A stretch of 64,000 nucleotides of DNA from an uncultured Alphaproteobacteria bacterium (GCA_903899945.1 CAIULA010000009.1:1-64000), one strand, 5' to 3'; positions 26,610 to 36,252 are shown, numbered from the stretch's first letter. Notes: generated by a model from the letters alone, not told the origin. Numbers and translations: made by a program.

Positions 26610-27491
26610 CTTGGCCAGCACGTAGGTTGCAAAGGCAATAATTCCCGCCCCCACAAAAACCCTTAACGATGGAGTCTCGCTAAAGAACATAATACCAATT
26701 GGAATCGCCATCAAGAGACGTGTGTATTCAAAAGGAGCTAAAAATGAAGGATCGCCAACTTTAAGGGCTTTTACATAAGAGAATTGCGAAATAATCCCGC
26801 AAAAACTCACCCCCACCATCAAAAGGGCATTATATAAATCTGGAGTTTTCCAATAAGGAAGTGCAACGAAACCTGCAATAAGGATGCTCATAATATTTGT
26901 ATAAGTTAAAATGGCTATTGTTGAATCCGTTTTTGAAAGAATCTTGGTGCAAATCAAAGAAGAGCTTGCGAAAAAATTAGCCAATAAAAGCACGTAAAAA
27001 GCGTTATTGATAACCATGGTATGAGGACTTGCAATAATAAAGACACCAATATATCCGCCGATAAGCCCAATCCACTTAGCAAGTGTAAGCTTGTCTTTTA
27101 AAATAACAGCTGCCAATATAATTGTAACAAGGGGCTCTGTGAACCCTATGGCCGTTGCCTCAGCCAAGGGTAAATGTCGATAAGCGTAGTACGTGCATAC
27201 CAGGCCAGTGGCGTTAAAAAACATTCTTAAAAAATGAAGAGGAAAACGCCTTGTTTTTAATTTCTCTAGTCCTTCAGAAAAAATAAAGGGGACTGTGAAA
27301 AGAAAACCAAAAAAACAACGAAAAAATACTAAAATAAACCCACTGATTTCACTATCAAGGCCTTTGGCAAAGGACACTGCTAACGTAATGCTAAAAGCCC
27401 ACATCAACATCCAAAAAATGCTTTTTCTTTTATAATTATTCAATGATGCTGATGAAACCTTTTGAGTGGCCTTGACCTTAACCTGTAACAC
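26595..27491 (-). CDS. DMT-superfamily (EamA) transporter
   Basis: The 298-residue protein has ten hydrophobic segments arranged as two EamA repeats (first repeat with RHLPLAEATAIGFTEPLVTIILA, second with KVGDPSFLAPFEYTRLLMAI). DMT transporters export or import amino acids, nucleosides or cofactors; in Rickettsia a relative imports S-adenosylmethionine. The substrate cannot be read here. The start is uncertain over the first 25 polar residues. A second, less similar EamA gene lies at 43205. Confidence 0.85.
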   Translation of the reverse strand: MLQVKVKATQKVSSASLNNYKRKSIFWMLMWAFSITLAVSFAKGLDSEISGFILVFFRCFFGFLFTVPFIFSEGLEKLKTRRFPLHFLRMFFNATGLVCTYYAYRHLPLAEATAIGFTEPLVTIILAAVILKDKLTLAKWIGLIGGYIGVFIIASPHTMVINNAFYVLLLANFFASSSLICTKILSKTDSTIAILTYTNIMSILIAGFVALPYWKTPDLYNALLMVGVSFCGIISQFSYVKALKVGDPSFLAPFEYTRLLMAIPIGIMFFSETPSLRVFVGAGIIAFATYVLAKLERS

Positions 27492-27648
27492 AACCGGTCT
27501 CCTTTATTTCAGCTGAGGATAGCAGAATTTCATAAGTTTAAAATACTCCTTTTTATATCTCTCAAAAAAATATCTAAAAGCAAAATAGAGAATATAAAAG
27601 GTATGCGTTTTCTGCATAGTTATTTTTGTTTTTTTAATGCAAAAAGGA

Positions 27649-27677
27649 TTGCTTTAAATTGAAAGAGTCCGTATAAA
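27649..27677 (+). promoter_or_regulatory. Promoter of the threonine dehydratase gene
   Basis: TTGCTT (27649-27654) and TATAAA (27672-27677) are separated by 17 bases, 33 bases before the start codon. Further upstream TATGC...GCATA (27602-27618) is a 5-bp inverted repeat that could bind a regulator. Confidence 0.45.
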
Positions 27678-27709
27678 AATAGCAAGTCTTCATAAATTTA
27701 ATTCCCAAA

Positions 27710-28993
27710 ATGCAGGCAATGGACCCAAAAAAAGACCCTTCATTTCTCTCAAACTTGATTACTAAAAACAATATTTTAGAGCATTTAACTATCAAAGAGA
27801 TTCAAAAATCCTCCGTTGCATTACGAGGAATTGTGCGAAAAACTCCTATGATTGAAGCTTCTTGGTTGAGTGATGTAATTCAGGGTAAAGCTTACCTTAA
27901 ACTTGAAAATATGCAAATAACCGGCTCCTTTAAGACAAGAGGATCTTATATAAAACTTTCCTCTTTGACAGATGAAGAAAAAGCTCGAGGTGTCATTACC
28001 ATGTCTGCAGGTAACCATGCACAAGGCGTTGCTTATCACGCGCAAAAAATGGGAATATCTGCCGTTGTGGTCATGCCCGAAGATACCTCTATTGCAAAAG
28101 TAGAAAAAACACGCCATTACGGAGCCTCTGTAATTCTTCACGGAACGAATATGACTGAATGTCGCGATTTCGTTATGCAACTTATAAAAAAACACCATTA
28201 CGTAATGGTTCACCCCTTTGACGATCCGCAAGTGATTTGCGGCCAAGGAACAGTTGCTCTTGAGATGCTCGAAGATGTTCCTGATCTTGATGCTCTCCTT
28301 ATCCCTATCGGTGGTGGAGGACTTGCGGCTGGAATGTGCATTGCTGCAAAAGCCATTAATCCCAAAATCCATATTATCGGCGTTCAATCTGCCTTTTGCC
28401 CATCAGTTGCTAGACTTTTATTTCCTAATACTATATCAAATCATCAATCAAAACATACCATTGCTGAAGGAATTGCGATTAAATTTCCTGGTGAATTAAA
28501 TTTGGCCATCTTGCGTGAACATCTTGATGATTTTTTGGTTGTGGATGAATCATATATTGAAGAGGCTATTGAAGCTCTTATGATGCAAAGCAAAACCGTC
28601 AGTGAAGGGGCAGGAGCGGCTGCGGTCGCTGCCTTATTATATGGCCATCAACTTTTCAAAGGAAAAAAGGTAGGCGCAATCGTTTGCGGGGGCAATGTTG
28701 ATCCCAGAATTCTATCAAATATCTTGCTAAAAGGTATGGTCCAACATGGTAAGCTTGTTCGTTTTAAAATTGAAATTAATGACGCCCCTGGAATTTTAGG
28801 TCGCCTTACTCAAATTATCGGCAAAGTTGGCGGTAATATTTTCGAAATCAGCCATCAACGTGTATTTGAACACGTTGCCGTCAAAATGGCTTTTATTCAT
28901 GCTGTAATCGAAACACGAGATGCAACTCATGCTGAAGAAATACGCAAAGCACTGGTTGCAGGTGGATTTGAAGCTCAAATTATAGAAAGTTGA
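27710..28993 (+). CDS. Threonine dehydratase with C-terminal ACT domain
   Basis: A PLP enzyme that deaminates threonine to 2-oxobutyrate. The 427-residue protein has the PLP lysine in ITGSFKTRGS, the substrate-binding SAGNHAQGVA, the PLP phosphate loop IGGGGLAAG, and a C-terminal ACT domain (about 350-425: FKIEINDAPGILGRLTQIIG). This length and single ACT domain fit the biodegradative-like or short IlvA class. No other isoleucine genes are nearby, so a catabolic or 2-oxobutyrate supply role is as likely as isoleucine synthesis. Two ATG codons (27710 and 27719) could start it. Confidence 0.9.
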   Translation: MQAMDPKKDPSFLSNLITKNNILEHLTIKEIQKSSVALRGIVRKTPMIEASWLSDVIQGKAYLKLENMQITGSFKTRGSYIKLSSLTDEEKARGVITMSAGNHAQGVAYHAQKMGISAVVVMPEDTSIAKVEKTRHYGASVILHGTNMTECRDFVMQLIKKHHYVMVHPFDDPQVICGQGTVALEMLEDVPDLDALLIPIGGGGLAAGMCIAAKAINPKIHIIGVQSAFCPSVARLLFPNTISNHQSKHTIAEGIAIKFPGELNLAILREHLDDFLVVDESYIEEAIEALMMQSKTVSEGAGAAAVAALLYGHQLFKGKKVGAIVCGGNVDPRILSNILLKGMVQHGKLVRFKIEINDAPGILGRLTQIIGKVGGNIFEISHQRVFEHVAVKMAFIHAVIETRDATHAEEIRKALVAGGFEAQIIES

Positions 28994-28994
28994 A

Positions 28995-29462
28995 CTATAA
29001 AACGTTAAGAATCTCTTCAAAATGGCCTGGCACTTTTACCTTTCTCCAAACCTGCCTCACCGTAAAACTCTCATCAATATAAAAAGTTGATCGTTCGATT
29101 CCAAAATATTTACGGCCGTACATTGATTTTTCCCTCCACACCTCATAAAGCTCACAAATTTTGCCGTCTGTATCTGTTAATAAAGGGAAATTAAGCTGAT
29201 ATTTATTTTTAAAATTCTGATGGCGTTTTGTATCATCTTTGGAAACCCCAATAATCGCAGCATTTTTAGCATTAAATTCTGAAATATGATCTCTGAAATT
29301 ACAAGCCTGTGCTGTACAACCACTGGTGTCATCTTTTGGATAAAAATAGAGAATAATCTTTTTGCCCTTCAAGCTTGATAGGGTAAAAGGATTTCCATCA
29401 TCTGCAATTAAGGAAAAATCAAACGCTTGTTTATTAAGAAAAGAATCTACCAAAATAACCAT
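28995..29462 (-). CDS. bcp: Peroxiredoxin, BCP/PrxQ type
   Basis: A thiol peroxidase that reduces hydrogen peroxide and organic peroxides. The 155-residue form from ATG 29462 begins MVILVDSFLNKQAFDFSL; the peroxidatic cysteine is in YFYPKDDTSGCTAQAC, with the resolving cysteine five residues later (CTAQAC), the PrxQ arrangement. The open frame extends to 29507, but those residues lie in nhaD and are not typical. It overlaps the end of nhaD by 16 bases and is the last gene of an overlapping chain. Confidence 0.92.
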   Translation of the reverse strand: MVILVDSFLNKQAFDFSLIADDGNPFTLSSLKGKKIILYFYPKDDTSGCTAQACNFRDHISEFNAKNAAIIGVSKDDTKRHQNFKNKYQLNFPLLTDTDGKICELYEVWREKSMYGRKYFGIERSTFYIDESFTVRQVWRKVKVPGHFEEILNVL

Positions 29463-30877
29463 AAAGTCACTCCTACAAAAAGAGGAAGAAGGATACAACA
29501 AGACCACCCCATGTACCCTAAAAAGCTAGGCATAACAATCCCGCTTTGCTTTGCAATAGACCGTACCATAAAATTGGGAGCATTTCCAATATAGGTCATT
29601 GCCCCCATAAAAACAGCCCCCAAAGAAATAGCCATCAGTATCTTGGTATGCGTTGTCATTAAAATGTCTGGATTGCCGCCAGCCATTTTAAAGAAAATCA
29701 AATATGTAGGCGCATTGTCAAGAAAAGCCGAAAATATTCCCGTTAGCCAAAAATAAATAAAAGGCTGATGACCTGTGTTAGTAAAATGTAATAAAGAGGA
29801 AAATGGTCCCACTTCACCCATTCTTAGGATTATACTGAGCGGTATCATTGTAATAAAAATGGCTGCAAATACACGGGCTACCTCTAAGATTGGCCCCCAT
29901 GAAAAATGCTGGTGATGATGAATAGAGGCCGGTGTGGTGCGGTACGAAACAAAAGCAAGAATCAAAAGGATAACATCTCTAAGGACATGGCTTAAAGAAA
30001 CTTGCTGATCTAATATCAAATAAGTCGGAAGAAAATCAACAAAATTTGATCCGATCAATACAGTTAAAACGCCAGCTAATAAAATGATATTTAATTTTCC
30101 TTCTAAGGAAAATTTTTCTAACTGGTGTTCAGGAATGATTTTCACGCTTTCTTTTCTTATTAACCAAGAATCGATACCGTAATAAATAATCAGCAACGGA
30201 AATACAGTAATTAAAAAAGGTAATGTTAGGTTTTGAAATGGCCAAAAGAAATCAATCCCGTTCAGATATCCTAAAAACAAAGGTGGGTCACCTAAGGGCG
30301 TTAAACATCCACCTATATTGGCAACGATAAAAATAAAAAAGATTATACTATGTGAACGATAAGTTCGCGCTTGGTTCATATGAATAAAAGGCCGCAGTAA
30401 AAGCATAGCCGCCCCAGTGGTTCCAATCAAACTGGCAAGAAGAGACCCTATCAAAAGAAAATTTGCATTCGCAATAGGCGTCGCTTTGGCTTTTAGGCGA
30501 ATATAAAAACCACTGCCAATAATGTAAAGAGTGGTCAGCAAAATTATGAACGGTAGATACTCATGAACAGCAACCCCAAAAAGGGTTGATCCTAAAAAAT
30601 TATCTCCCAGGATTTTTAATAACATACCAAGGGATAAAATTGTCCATCCACCTAAAAGAATATTCTCAAATCGACGCCAAAACCGAGGAACCAAAATAGG
30701 AAGCAAAGCAATAGAAAGAAGCACACCTAAAAACGGAATGCCTGTATAGAGGGGCAAAATCAAAGAAACTTCAGGCATATTAGAGCTAGCCCAGGCATGC
30801 GAAGAATGTGCTGCTGCAATAAGAAAAATAATAGCCTTTAAAAACAACACGGCTCTACCGGAAAGGTGGCTCATCAA
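29447..30877 (-). CDS. nhaD: NhaD-type sodium:proton antiporter
   Basis: The 476-residue membrane protein has about 12 helices and the family signature FIFIVANIGGCLTPLGDPPLFLGYLNG (written in part: ANIGG, GDPPLFLGYL), with LLRPFI and DNAPTYLIFF in the two pseudo-symmetric halves. NhaD proteins exchange Na+ or Li+ for H+ and are common in Rickettsiales, Chlamydiae and other intracellular bacteria. A signal-peptide-like N-terminus ends near AWA. Start ATG 30877 overlaps amn by 23 bases, so translation is probably coupled. Confidence 0.9.
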   Translation of the reverse strand: MMSHLSGRAVLFLKAIIFLIAAAHSSHAWASSNMPEVSLILPLYTGIPFLGVLLSIALLPILVPRFWRRFENILLGGWTILSLGMLLKILGDNFLGSTLFGVAVHEYLPFIILLTTLYIIGSGFYIRLKAKATPIANANFLLIGSLLASLIGTTGAAMLLLRPFIHMNQARTYRSHSIIFFIFIVANIGGCLTPLGDPPLFLGYLNGIDFFWPFQNLTLPFLITVFPLLIIYYGIDSWLIRKESVKIIPEHQLEKFSLEGKLNIILLAGVLTVLIGSNFVDFLPTYLILDQQVSLSHVLRDVILLILAFVSYRTTPASIHHHQHFSWGPILEVARVFAAIFITMIPLSIILRMGEVGPFSSLLHFTNTGHQPFIYFWLTGIFSAFLDNAPTYLIFFKMAGGNPDILMTTHTKILMAISLGAVFMGAMTYIGNAPNFMVRSIAKQSGIVMPSFLGYMGWSCCILLPLFVGVTLWLFW

Positions 30878-32315
30878 ATCCTCTTAACTTCCTAGAATGA
30901 AGCTGCTCTGCACCGTTTTCCCTTAAAAGACGCACAGCCTCTAAACCAATTTTCAAGTGCTGATTAACACGTTCTCGGTAAAAGGCATTAGCCATTCCTT
31001 GAAGCTTAATTTCGCCATGAATAGGTTTATCAGAAACGCATAACAATGTGCCATAAGGAACTCTGAAACGAAACCCATTGGCAGCCACCGTTGCTGACTC
31101 CATATCTAAAGCAATCGCCCGTGTTTGACGGAACTTTTCATATAGTTCATGCGTCCTGAGTTCCCAGTTTCGGTTATCTGTGGTTATAAGTGTGCCGGTT
31201 CGCATACGTGTTTTCAGTTCGGCTTCTTTTTCTTGACTGACATTAACAGCCGCTTGTTGAAGTGCAACTTGAACCTCTGCAATCGGAGGCAGCGGAACCC
31301 ATGGCGGCAAATCTTGGTCCAAAACGTGATCTTCTCTAACATAAGCGTGCGCTAATACATAATCCCCAAGAACCTGTGTTGAACGCAGCCCCGCACAATG
31401 ACCAATCATAATCCAACAGTGAGGACGCAAAACAGCCAAGTGATCGGTTATTGTTTTAGCATTCGTAGGACCTACTCCAATATTAATAAAAGTAATACCC
31501 TGGCCATCTTTACGTTTTAAATGGTAAGCAGGCATCTGCGGCAAATAAGCAGGGGGCGTTGATGTATCAACTTTGCCATATTTTTTTCCTAAAACGACAT
31601 TTCCTGGCCCAACAAGTTCTGTGTAGTCCTCATCAGAGGCGAGCTGCTCTTGGCTGTAATTGATAAATGCATCAATATAACGCTGATAGTTTGTGAGCAA
31701 GATAAAGCCTTGAAAATGCTCAGGCGAAGTTCCTGTATAATGCTTCAAACGATGAAGAGAGTAATCAACCCTTTCTGCTGAAAACAAAGATAAGGGCTTG
31801 ATATCTTTTTCACCAAAAGAACGAGTTCCATTGGGAATAGAATCATCAATACGACTTAAATTAGGTAGAACAAATCCATTTCTTACATTCCATAATTGCT
31901 CTGCATCAAGCTGAGCTGGAGTATGATCAACAACAAACGGAAAAGGAATCGGTTGATCACTGAGACCCACAATCACAGGAACCTTATGCCGCTCGATCAA
32001 CAAAGCAATTTGCTCGCGGTAGTATTCTTTGAAAAAGTCCGGATGCGTAACCGTTGTTCCATAAAGGCCAGGATCTGTCATCACACCATAACTCAAACGC
32101 GCGTCCACATGAAGATCTTTAGCTTCTATTTTAAATCCAACAAAAGGATACGTCGCCTGAGCAGAGTTATCTTCTTCGTGAGTTGAGCTCAAAAGATCTC
32201 TAAAGGCTGCCCTAATTTTTCCACAGTTATTTTCATACAAATAAACAATGTATTCCACGGCTTCATCAGCGCTGGTGAAAGATTTTCCTTCAGTAATGGG
32301 AAAGTCAGATATCAT
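30855..32315 (-). CDS. amn: AMP nucleosidase
   Basis: It splits AMP to adenine and ribose 5-phosphate, regulating adenylate levels. The 486-residue protein has the N-terminal AMP nucleosidase domain (ARLSYGVMTDPGLYGTTVTHPDFF, here abbreviated to the conserved SYGV and GLYGTTVT) and the C-terminal phosphorylase-type catalytic domain (GVGPTNAKT, GHCAGLR, DMESATVAANGFRFRVPYGTLL region). The length matches E. coli Amn (484). It overlaps ftsY upstream by 4 bases and nhaD downstream by 23. Confidence 0.94.
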   Translation of the reverse strand: MISDFPITEGKSFTSADEAVEYIVYLYENNCGKIRAAFRDLLSSTHEEDNSAQATYPFVGFKIEAKDLHVDARLSYGVMTDPGLYGTTVTHPDFFKEYYREQIALLIERHKVPVIVGLSDQPIPFPFVVDHTPAQLDAEQLWNVRNGFVLPNLSRIDDSIPNGTRSFGEKDIKPLSLFSAERVDYSLHRLKHYTGTSPEHFQGFILLTNYQRYIDAFINYSQEQLASDEDYTELVGPGNVVLGKKYGKVDTSTPPAYLPQMPAYHLKRKDGQGITFINIGVGPTNAKTITDHLAVLRPHCWIMIGHCAGLRSTQVLGDYVLAHAYVREDHVLDQDLPPWVPLPPIAEVQVALQQAAVNVSQEKEAELKTRMRTGTLITTDNRNWELRTHELYEKFRQTRAIALDMESATVAANGFRFRVPYGTLLCVSDKPIHGEIKLQGMANAFYRERVNQHLKIGLEAVRLLRENGAEQLHSRKLRGFDEPPFR

Positions 32316-33265
32316 TCCTTTTCCTTTTCTAATATTTTCGTAGATTCAAGCCCAACAAGGGTCCGCGCAAAATCATGAGCACTAAAAGCCTGTAGATCTT
32401 CAGGCTGCTCCCCAACGCCAATTGCATGAATTGGCAAGCCATATCGATCAGCCAAACTTACAACAACCCCGCCCCTAGCCGTGCCGTCTAATTTAGTAAC
32501 AATTAAACCGGTAATTCCGGCCATTTCTTTAAAGATTCCTACTTGATTGTGGGCATTTTGACCTGTTGTTGCATCCAAAACAAGCAATGTGTAGTGAGGC
32601 GCCATCTCGTCAACTTTTTTAATGACTCGAATAACTTTTTGAAGCTCGTTCATCAAACCTTCTTTGTTATGCAAACGCCCCGCAGTATCAATAAGCAAAA
32701 TATCTGCCCCATTCGCCCTCGCCTTTGTTACCGCTTCAAACGCAAGGCCGGCTGCATCTGCGCCATCAGACGCTGTATACACAGGAATCTCAAGACGATC
32801 TCCCCAAACTTGCAATTGCTGAACAGCTGCTGCCCTAAATGTATCACAAGCAGCAAGCTCAACCTTTAGCCCGGCATCTGCCCACTGCTTAGCAAATTTA
32901 CTAATCGTAGTTGTTTTACCGCTGCCATTAACACCAACAACAAGTACGACTTGGGTCGATCCGATTTTTGAAAGGCTTAAAGGAGCCTCAACAGATTTTA
33001 AGATGACTTCGATTTCATCTGCTAGAAAATTTTTAATTCCCTCATCTGTGATTTCTTGATCAAGGCGCTGTTTCGAAAGGCTTTCACGCAAACGATGTGA
33101 AATTGTAACTCCCAAATCGCTTTGAATAAAGAGATCTTCAAACTCATCCAGAGTCAAAGCATCTAACTTTCGGTTTTTTAAAAGCTCACGAAGTTGTCCA
33201 CCGAACTGCTCCGATGTTTTTCGAAGCCCTATTTTCAGGCGTCCCCATAAACTTTTCTGACTCAA
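32312..33265 (-). CDS. ftsY: Signal recognition particle receptor FtsY
   Basis: The SRP receptor GTPase that delivers ribosome-nascent chains to the translocon. The 317 residues comprise the N and G domains only: G1 GVNGSGKTTT, G2/insertion DTFRAAAVQQL, G3 DTAGRL, G4 TKLDGTARGG. The long acidic A domain of E. coli FtsY is absent, as in many alphaproteobacteria. The start overlaps mtaB by 4 bases (ATGA type), a pairing of mtaB-ftsY seen in alphaproteobacteria. Confidence 0.96.
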   Translation of the reverse strand: MSQKSLWGRLKIGLRKTSEQFGGQLRELLKNRKLDALTLDEFEDLFIQSDLGVTISHRLRESLSKQRLDQEITDEGIKNFLADEIEVILKSVEAPLSLSKIGSTQVVLVVGVNGSGKTTTISKFAKQWADAGLKVELAACDTFRAAAVQQLQVWGDRLEIPVYTASDGADAAGLAFEAVTKARANGADILLIDTAGRLHNKEGLMNELQKVIRVIKKVDEMAPHYTLLVLDATTGQNAHNQVGIFKEMAGITGLIVTKLDGTARGGVVVSLADRYGLPIHAIGVGEQPEDLQAFSAHDFARTLVGLESTKILEKEKE

Positions 33266-34557
33266 ACCAAAACTCCTGTTAATTCATCTTTTTCTCTGCC
33301 CTTTAAGTGTACCTCAATCAGAGATCCAACTGTAAATCTCTTAGAAGGATTTTGAATGCAAACGGGCGCAAAATGATCAGTTTTACCACGCAGTACTGCA
33401 TCATTAACTGATTCAACGAGCACCGCTGCTTGCTTTCCTATCCATTTATCATAAAAACGATCAAGGCCAATAGAACCCGCTTGACGCAGGCGTGCCGCCC
33501 TTTCTTTGATGATTGATTTAGCAACCTGTGGCATTCGGCTTGCAGGCGTGTTTTCACGCGCTGAATAGGGAAAAATATGAAGAAAAGTCAGATCACATTC
33601 TTCAATAATTCTATAGGTGTTTTCGAACATCTCATCGGTTTCTGTTGGAAAACCAGCAATAAGGTCCGCTCCAAAAACGATATTCGGCCGATATTCACGC
33701 GCTTTTTTGCAGAACTCAATAACATCATTTCGCAAATGACGACGTTTCATTCGTTTTAAAATCATATCATCGCCTGCTTGCAAACTAACATGTAGATGCG
33801 GCATTAAACGTTCTTCTTCGGCAATTAATCGCCACAAATCCTCATCAATTTCCACAGGATCAAGGGATGATAACCGAAGGCGTTTTAATTCAGGAACCAA
33901 GGCCAGTAAACGCTTTATCATTTGCCCTAAGGTTGGATTGCCTGGCAAATCACCACCATAGGATGTGATGTCAACGCCGGTTAGAACAACCTCTTGATAG
34001 CCACCAAGGACAAGCTGTCTGATTTGATTAACAATTTCCCCCAAGGCAACGCTTCGCGAATTTCCACGGCCATAGGGAATAGTGCAAAAGGTACATCTGT
34101 GATCACAGCCATTTTGCACCTGCACAAAAGCTCTGGCTTTCCCTTCAAAACCTGAAACCAAATGGCCAGCCGTTTCCGTGACGGACATGATATCATTAAC
34201 CAAAACGCGCTCAGCATCCTGTCCTTTGATGGATTGGTATGTGGAAAGTTTCATTTTCTCATCATTACCAATAACGCTGGTAACCTCTGGCATATCAGAG
34301 TATTGCTTTGGATTAATCTGAGCGCCGCAACCCGTTACGATAATTTCAGCATTGGGATTCTCGCGCCTTAAGCGGCGTATAGCCTGGCGTGCTTGCCTTT
34401 CAGCCTCAGCTGTAACCGCGCAAGTATTAATAATAATAGCACCTTTAATACCAGCTTGTCCTGAAAGGCTTTTAATAACCTCAGATTCATAAGTATTAAG
34501 CCGGCAACCAAAAGTGATTATCTGATTGGTGGATGAATTTTCACGTGATTTCTGCAT
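33262..34557 (-). CDS. mtaB: tRNA t6A37 methylthiotransferase
   Basis: A radical SAM enzyme that turns t6A into ms2t6A at position 37 of ANN-decoding tRNAs. The 431-residue protein has the N-terminal UPF0004 domain with cysteines in FGCRLNTYES, NTCAV and VTGCGAQ for the auxiliary cluster, the radical SAM motif CDHRCTFC, and a C-terminal TRAM-like domain. FGCRLN rather than LGCPKN marks MtaB-type over RimO. It heads a five-gene chain with overlaps. Confidence 0.92.
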   Translation of the reverse strand: MQKSRENSSTNQIITFGCRLNTYESEVIKSLSGQAGIKGAIIINTCAVTAEAERQARQAIRRLRRENPNAEIIVTGCGAQINPKQYSDMPEVTSVIGNDEKMKLSTYQSIKGQDAERVLVNDIMSVTETAGHLVSGFEGKARAFVQVQNGCDHRCTFCTIPYGRGNSRSVALGEIVNQIRQLVLGGYQEVVLTGVDITSYGGDLPGNPTLGQMIKRLLALVPELKRLRLSSLDPVEIDEDLWRLIAEEERLMPHLHVSLQAGDDMILKRMKRRHLRNDVIEFCKKAREYRPNIVFGADLIAGFPTETDEMFENTYRIIEECDLTFLHIFPYSARENTPASRMPQVAKSIIKERAARLRQAGSIGLDRFYDKWIGKQAAVLVESVNDAVLRGKTDHFAPVCIQNPSKRFTVGSLIEVHLKGREKDELTGVLV

Positions 34558-34659
34558 TATATCAGCGAGTCTATGCTAAAAAAAGAAAATCTACAATACT
34601 TTGGTTTGACTGTACCAGACAATTACGGATGATATTCGCTCTTTCAGCGCCAACATGAA

Positions 34660-35268
34660 TTATCGCACAGAATGAATAACGGTTGTCACCACACCCCAAA
34701 TTGTAAACGACATCGATTTTGTAATCGGTATCGGTGGATAATCAGGATTTTCCGGCAAAAGCGTCACAGATTCTTTCTCTAACTGCAGACGTTTCACGGT
34801 AAGTTCCCCATCCAAAACAGCAATCACAATGTCGCTTTGTTTAGGACTGAGGGAACGATCGACAATCAAAACATCTTGATCATAAATGCCCGCGTTGATC
34901 ATGGATTCGCCGCTGACCCTCACAAAGAAAGTCGCACTGGGGTGCTTGATAAAATGTTCGTTCAAATCCAAGGCAGTTTCAATATAATCATCCGCAGGGG
35001 ACGGAAAACCGGCTGAAACAGCACTGGCGTAAAGGGGCAAAGCCCAATCATTAGACGATTCAGTTAAAGATGACCATAAATTATAGATCGTGTTATCATA
35101 ACCTTTAACCTTAGAAATTTCCGCAGAAGAAACCTCAAGAGATACCCTTAAAAATTCTTTTACTGCCGGAATCATGCTTAAGGGCAAACGAACAGGCTTT
35201 GTTTCCTCTTTATAGGGGCCACTTAGTTGTTTACGGCCTGCTCCAGCGCGAAAACCACCTCTTGTCAT
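34660..35268 (-). CDS. UmuD-like S24 self-cleaving protease with N-terminal extension
   Basis: Residues about 77-202 align with whole UmuD: cleavage site A86-G87 in SAGFPSP, Ser122 in VSGESM and Lys159 in LTVKRL, with the same 37-residue Ser-Lys spacing as UmuD. UmuD' is the accessory subunit of translesion polymerase V. Here about 60 extra residues precede it, beginning TRGGFRAGAGRK, a basic motif of the kind seen in phage and mobile-element proteins. No umuC lies beside it. It could be an SOS polymerase subunit with a distant partner or a transcription regulator. No clear SOS box was seen. Confidence 0.88.
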   Translation of the reverse strand: MTRGGFRAGAGRKQLSGPYKEETKPVRLPLSMIPAVKEFLRVSLEVSSAEISKVKGYDNTIYNLWSSLTESSNDWALPLYASAVSAGFPSPADDYIETALDLNEHFIKHPSATFFVRVSGESMINAGIYDQDVLIVDRSLSPKQSDIVIAVLDGELTVKRLQLEKESVTLLPENPDYPPIPITKSMSFTIWGVVTTVIHSVR

Positions 35269-35312
35269 AGTTTTAAGCCCTTTTTATGATTTTTGTTACA
35301 ATTATCATATCT

Positions 35313-36173
35313 TTAATCATCACGCACTGTCAACTTATAATCCTCATAAGCCTCAATGACTTTTTTAGCAACAGGGCCCATTTTCCCCGTTCCAACTAGC
35401 TTTTCATCTAGCTGCACAATTGGGCAAATTTCCCGGCTTGAAGCCGTTATCCAGACTTCATCGGCATCACGTAACATTTTCTCCGCAATCAGTTGCTCAT
35501 AAAAAGGGATATTAATATCTCTCGCAACCTTTAATGTAACTTGCCTTGTAATTCCTCCAAGAATGTAATTGCTTAAGGCAGGCGTGAAAATTTCATTATT
35601 TCTTACGATAAAAACATTACTAACAGCACCCTCGGTAACATAACCATCCCTGATTAAAATGGCTTCTAATGCACCAGAGGATATAGCTTTATTAGCAAGC
35701 AAAACACTTGGTAAAAGGCTAATTTCTTTTATGTAACAATCACGGCGCCGCGAATCTTCTAAAGTAATCGCTTTAAACCCTTTATAACGCTCTTCTTCTG
35801 TAAAGAATTGACCTTTCATGCAAGTAACAATCACTGTTGGCTTCATGTCTTTCGAAATTGTATGACGCCTGCAATGTTCAGATCCCCTGGTAACATGAAG
35901 ATAAAGAGTAAAAGTTGATTCCTTAAGATTATTTTTTTGAATAAGTTCTGCGCAAATTTCAATCCACCGCTGATTTGACAGAGGAAGGTCAATCTGAACC
36001 GCTTCTAGGCTTTTTTTAAGCCTTTCAAGATGGGCTTTTATTTCAAAAGGTTTTCCATCAAAAACAGGGATGACCTCATATACGCCATCACCAAACAAAA
36101 ATCCACGATCATAAACAGAAATAGTAGCGTTCTCAAAAGGAAGAAACTCACCATTGAAGTAGATAATATCCAT
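35313..36173 (-). CDS. dat: D-amino acid aminotransferase (class IV)
   Basis: A PLP class IV transaminase; the 286-residue protein opens YFNGEFLPFENATISVYDRG in two motifs (FNGE, and ISVYDRGFLFGDGVYEV) typical of D-alanine transaminase. The PLP lysine is in CYIKEISLLPSV, and EGAVSNVF is the conserved turn. It makes D-glutamate and D-alanine for the wall. Branched-chain transaminase relatives exist, but the overall character fits Dat. It ends 45 bases before the start of the UmuD-like gene on the same strand. Confidence 0.85.
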   Translation of the reverse strand: MDIIYFNGEFLPFENATISVYDRGFLFGDGVYEVIPVFDGKPFEIKAHLERLKKSLEAVQIDLPLSNQRWIEICAELIQKNNLKESTFTLYLHVTRGSEHCRRHTISKDMKPTVIVTCMKGQFFTEEERYKGFKAITLEDSRRRDCYIKEISLLPSVLLANKAISSGALEAILIRDGYVTEGAVSNVFIVRNNEIFTPALSNYILGGITRQVTLKVARDINIPFYEQLIAEKMLRDADEVWITASSREICPIVQLDEKLVGTGKMGPVAKKVIEAYEDYKLTVRDD

Positions 36174-36212
36174 AAACTTACTCTCTCAAATGCAGATAGC
36201 ATCTAGCGTAAC

Positions 36213-36252
36213 AAAAATCCCCCCAAGATACCAAGACCCTGGAGGGATTTTT
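36213..36252 (-). terminator. Terminator after hppA
   Basis: AAAAATCCC (36213-36221) and GGGATTTTT (36244-36252) form a 9-bp stem, extended by two further pairs after a C-A mismatch. It is followed on the minus strand by a short T-run. It lies 22 bases after the hppA stop. The palindrome could work in both directions. Confidence 0.75.
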
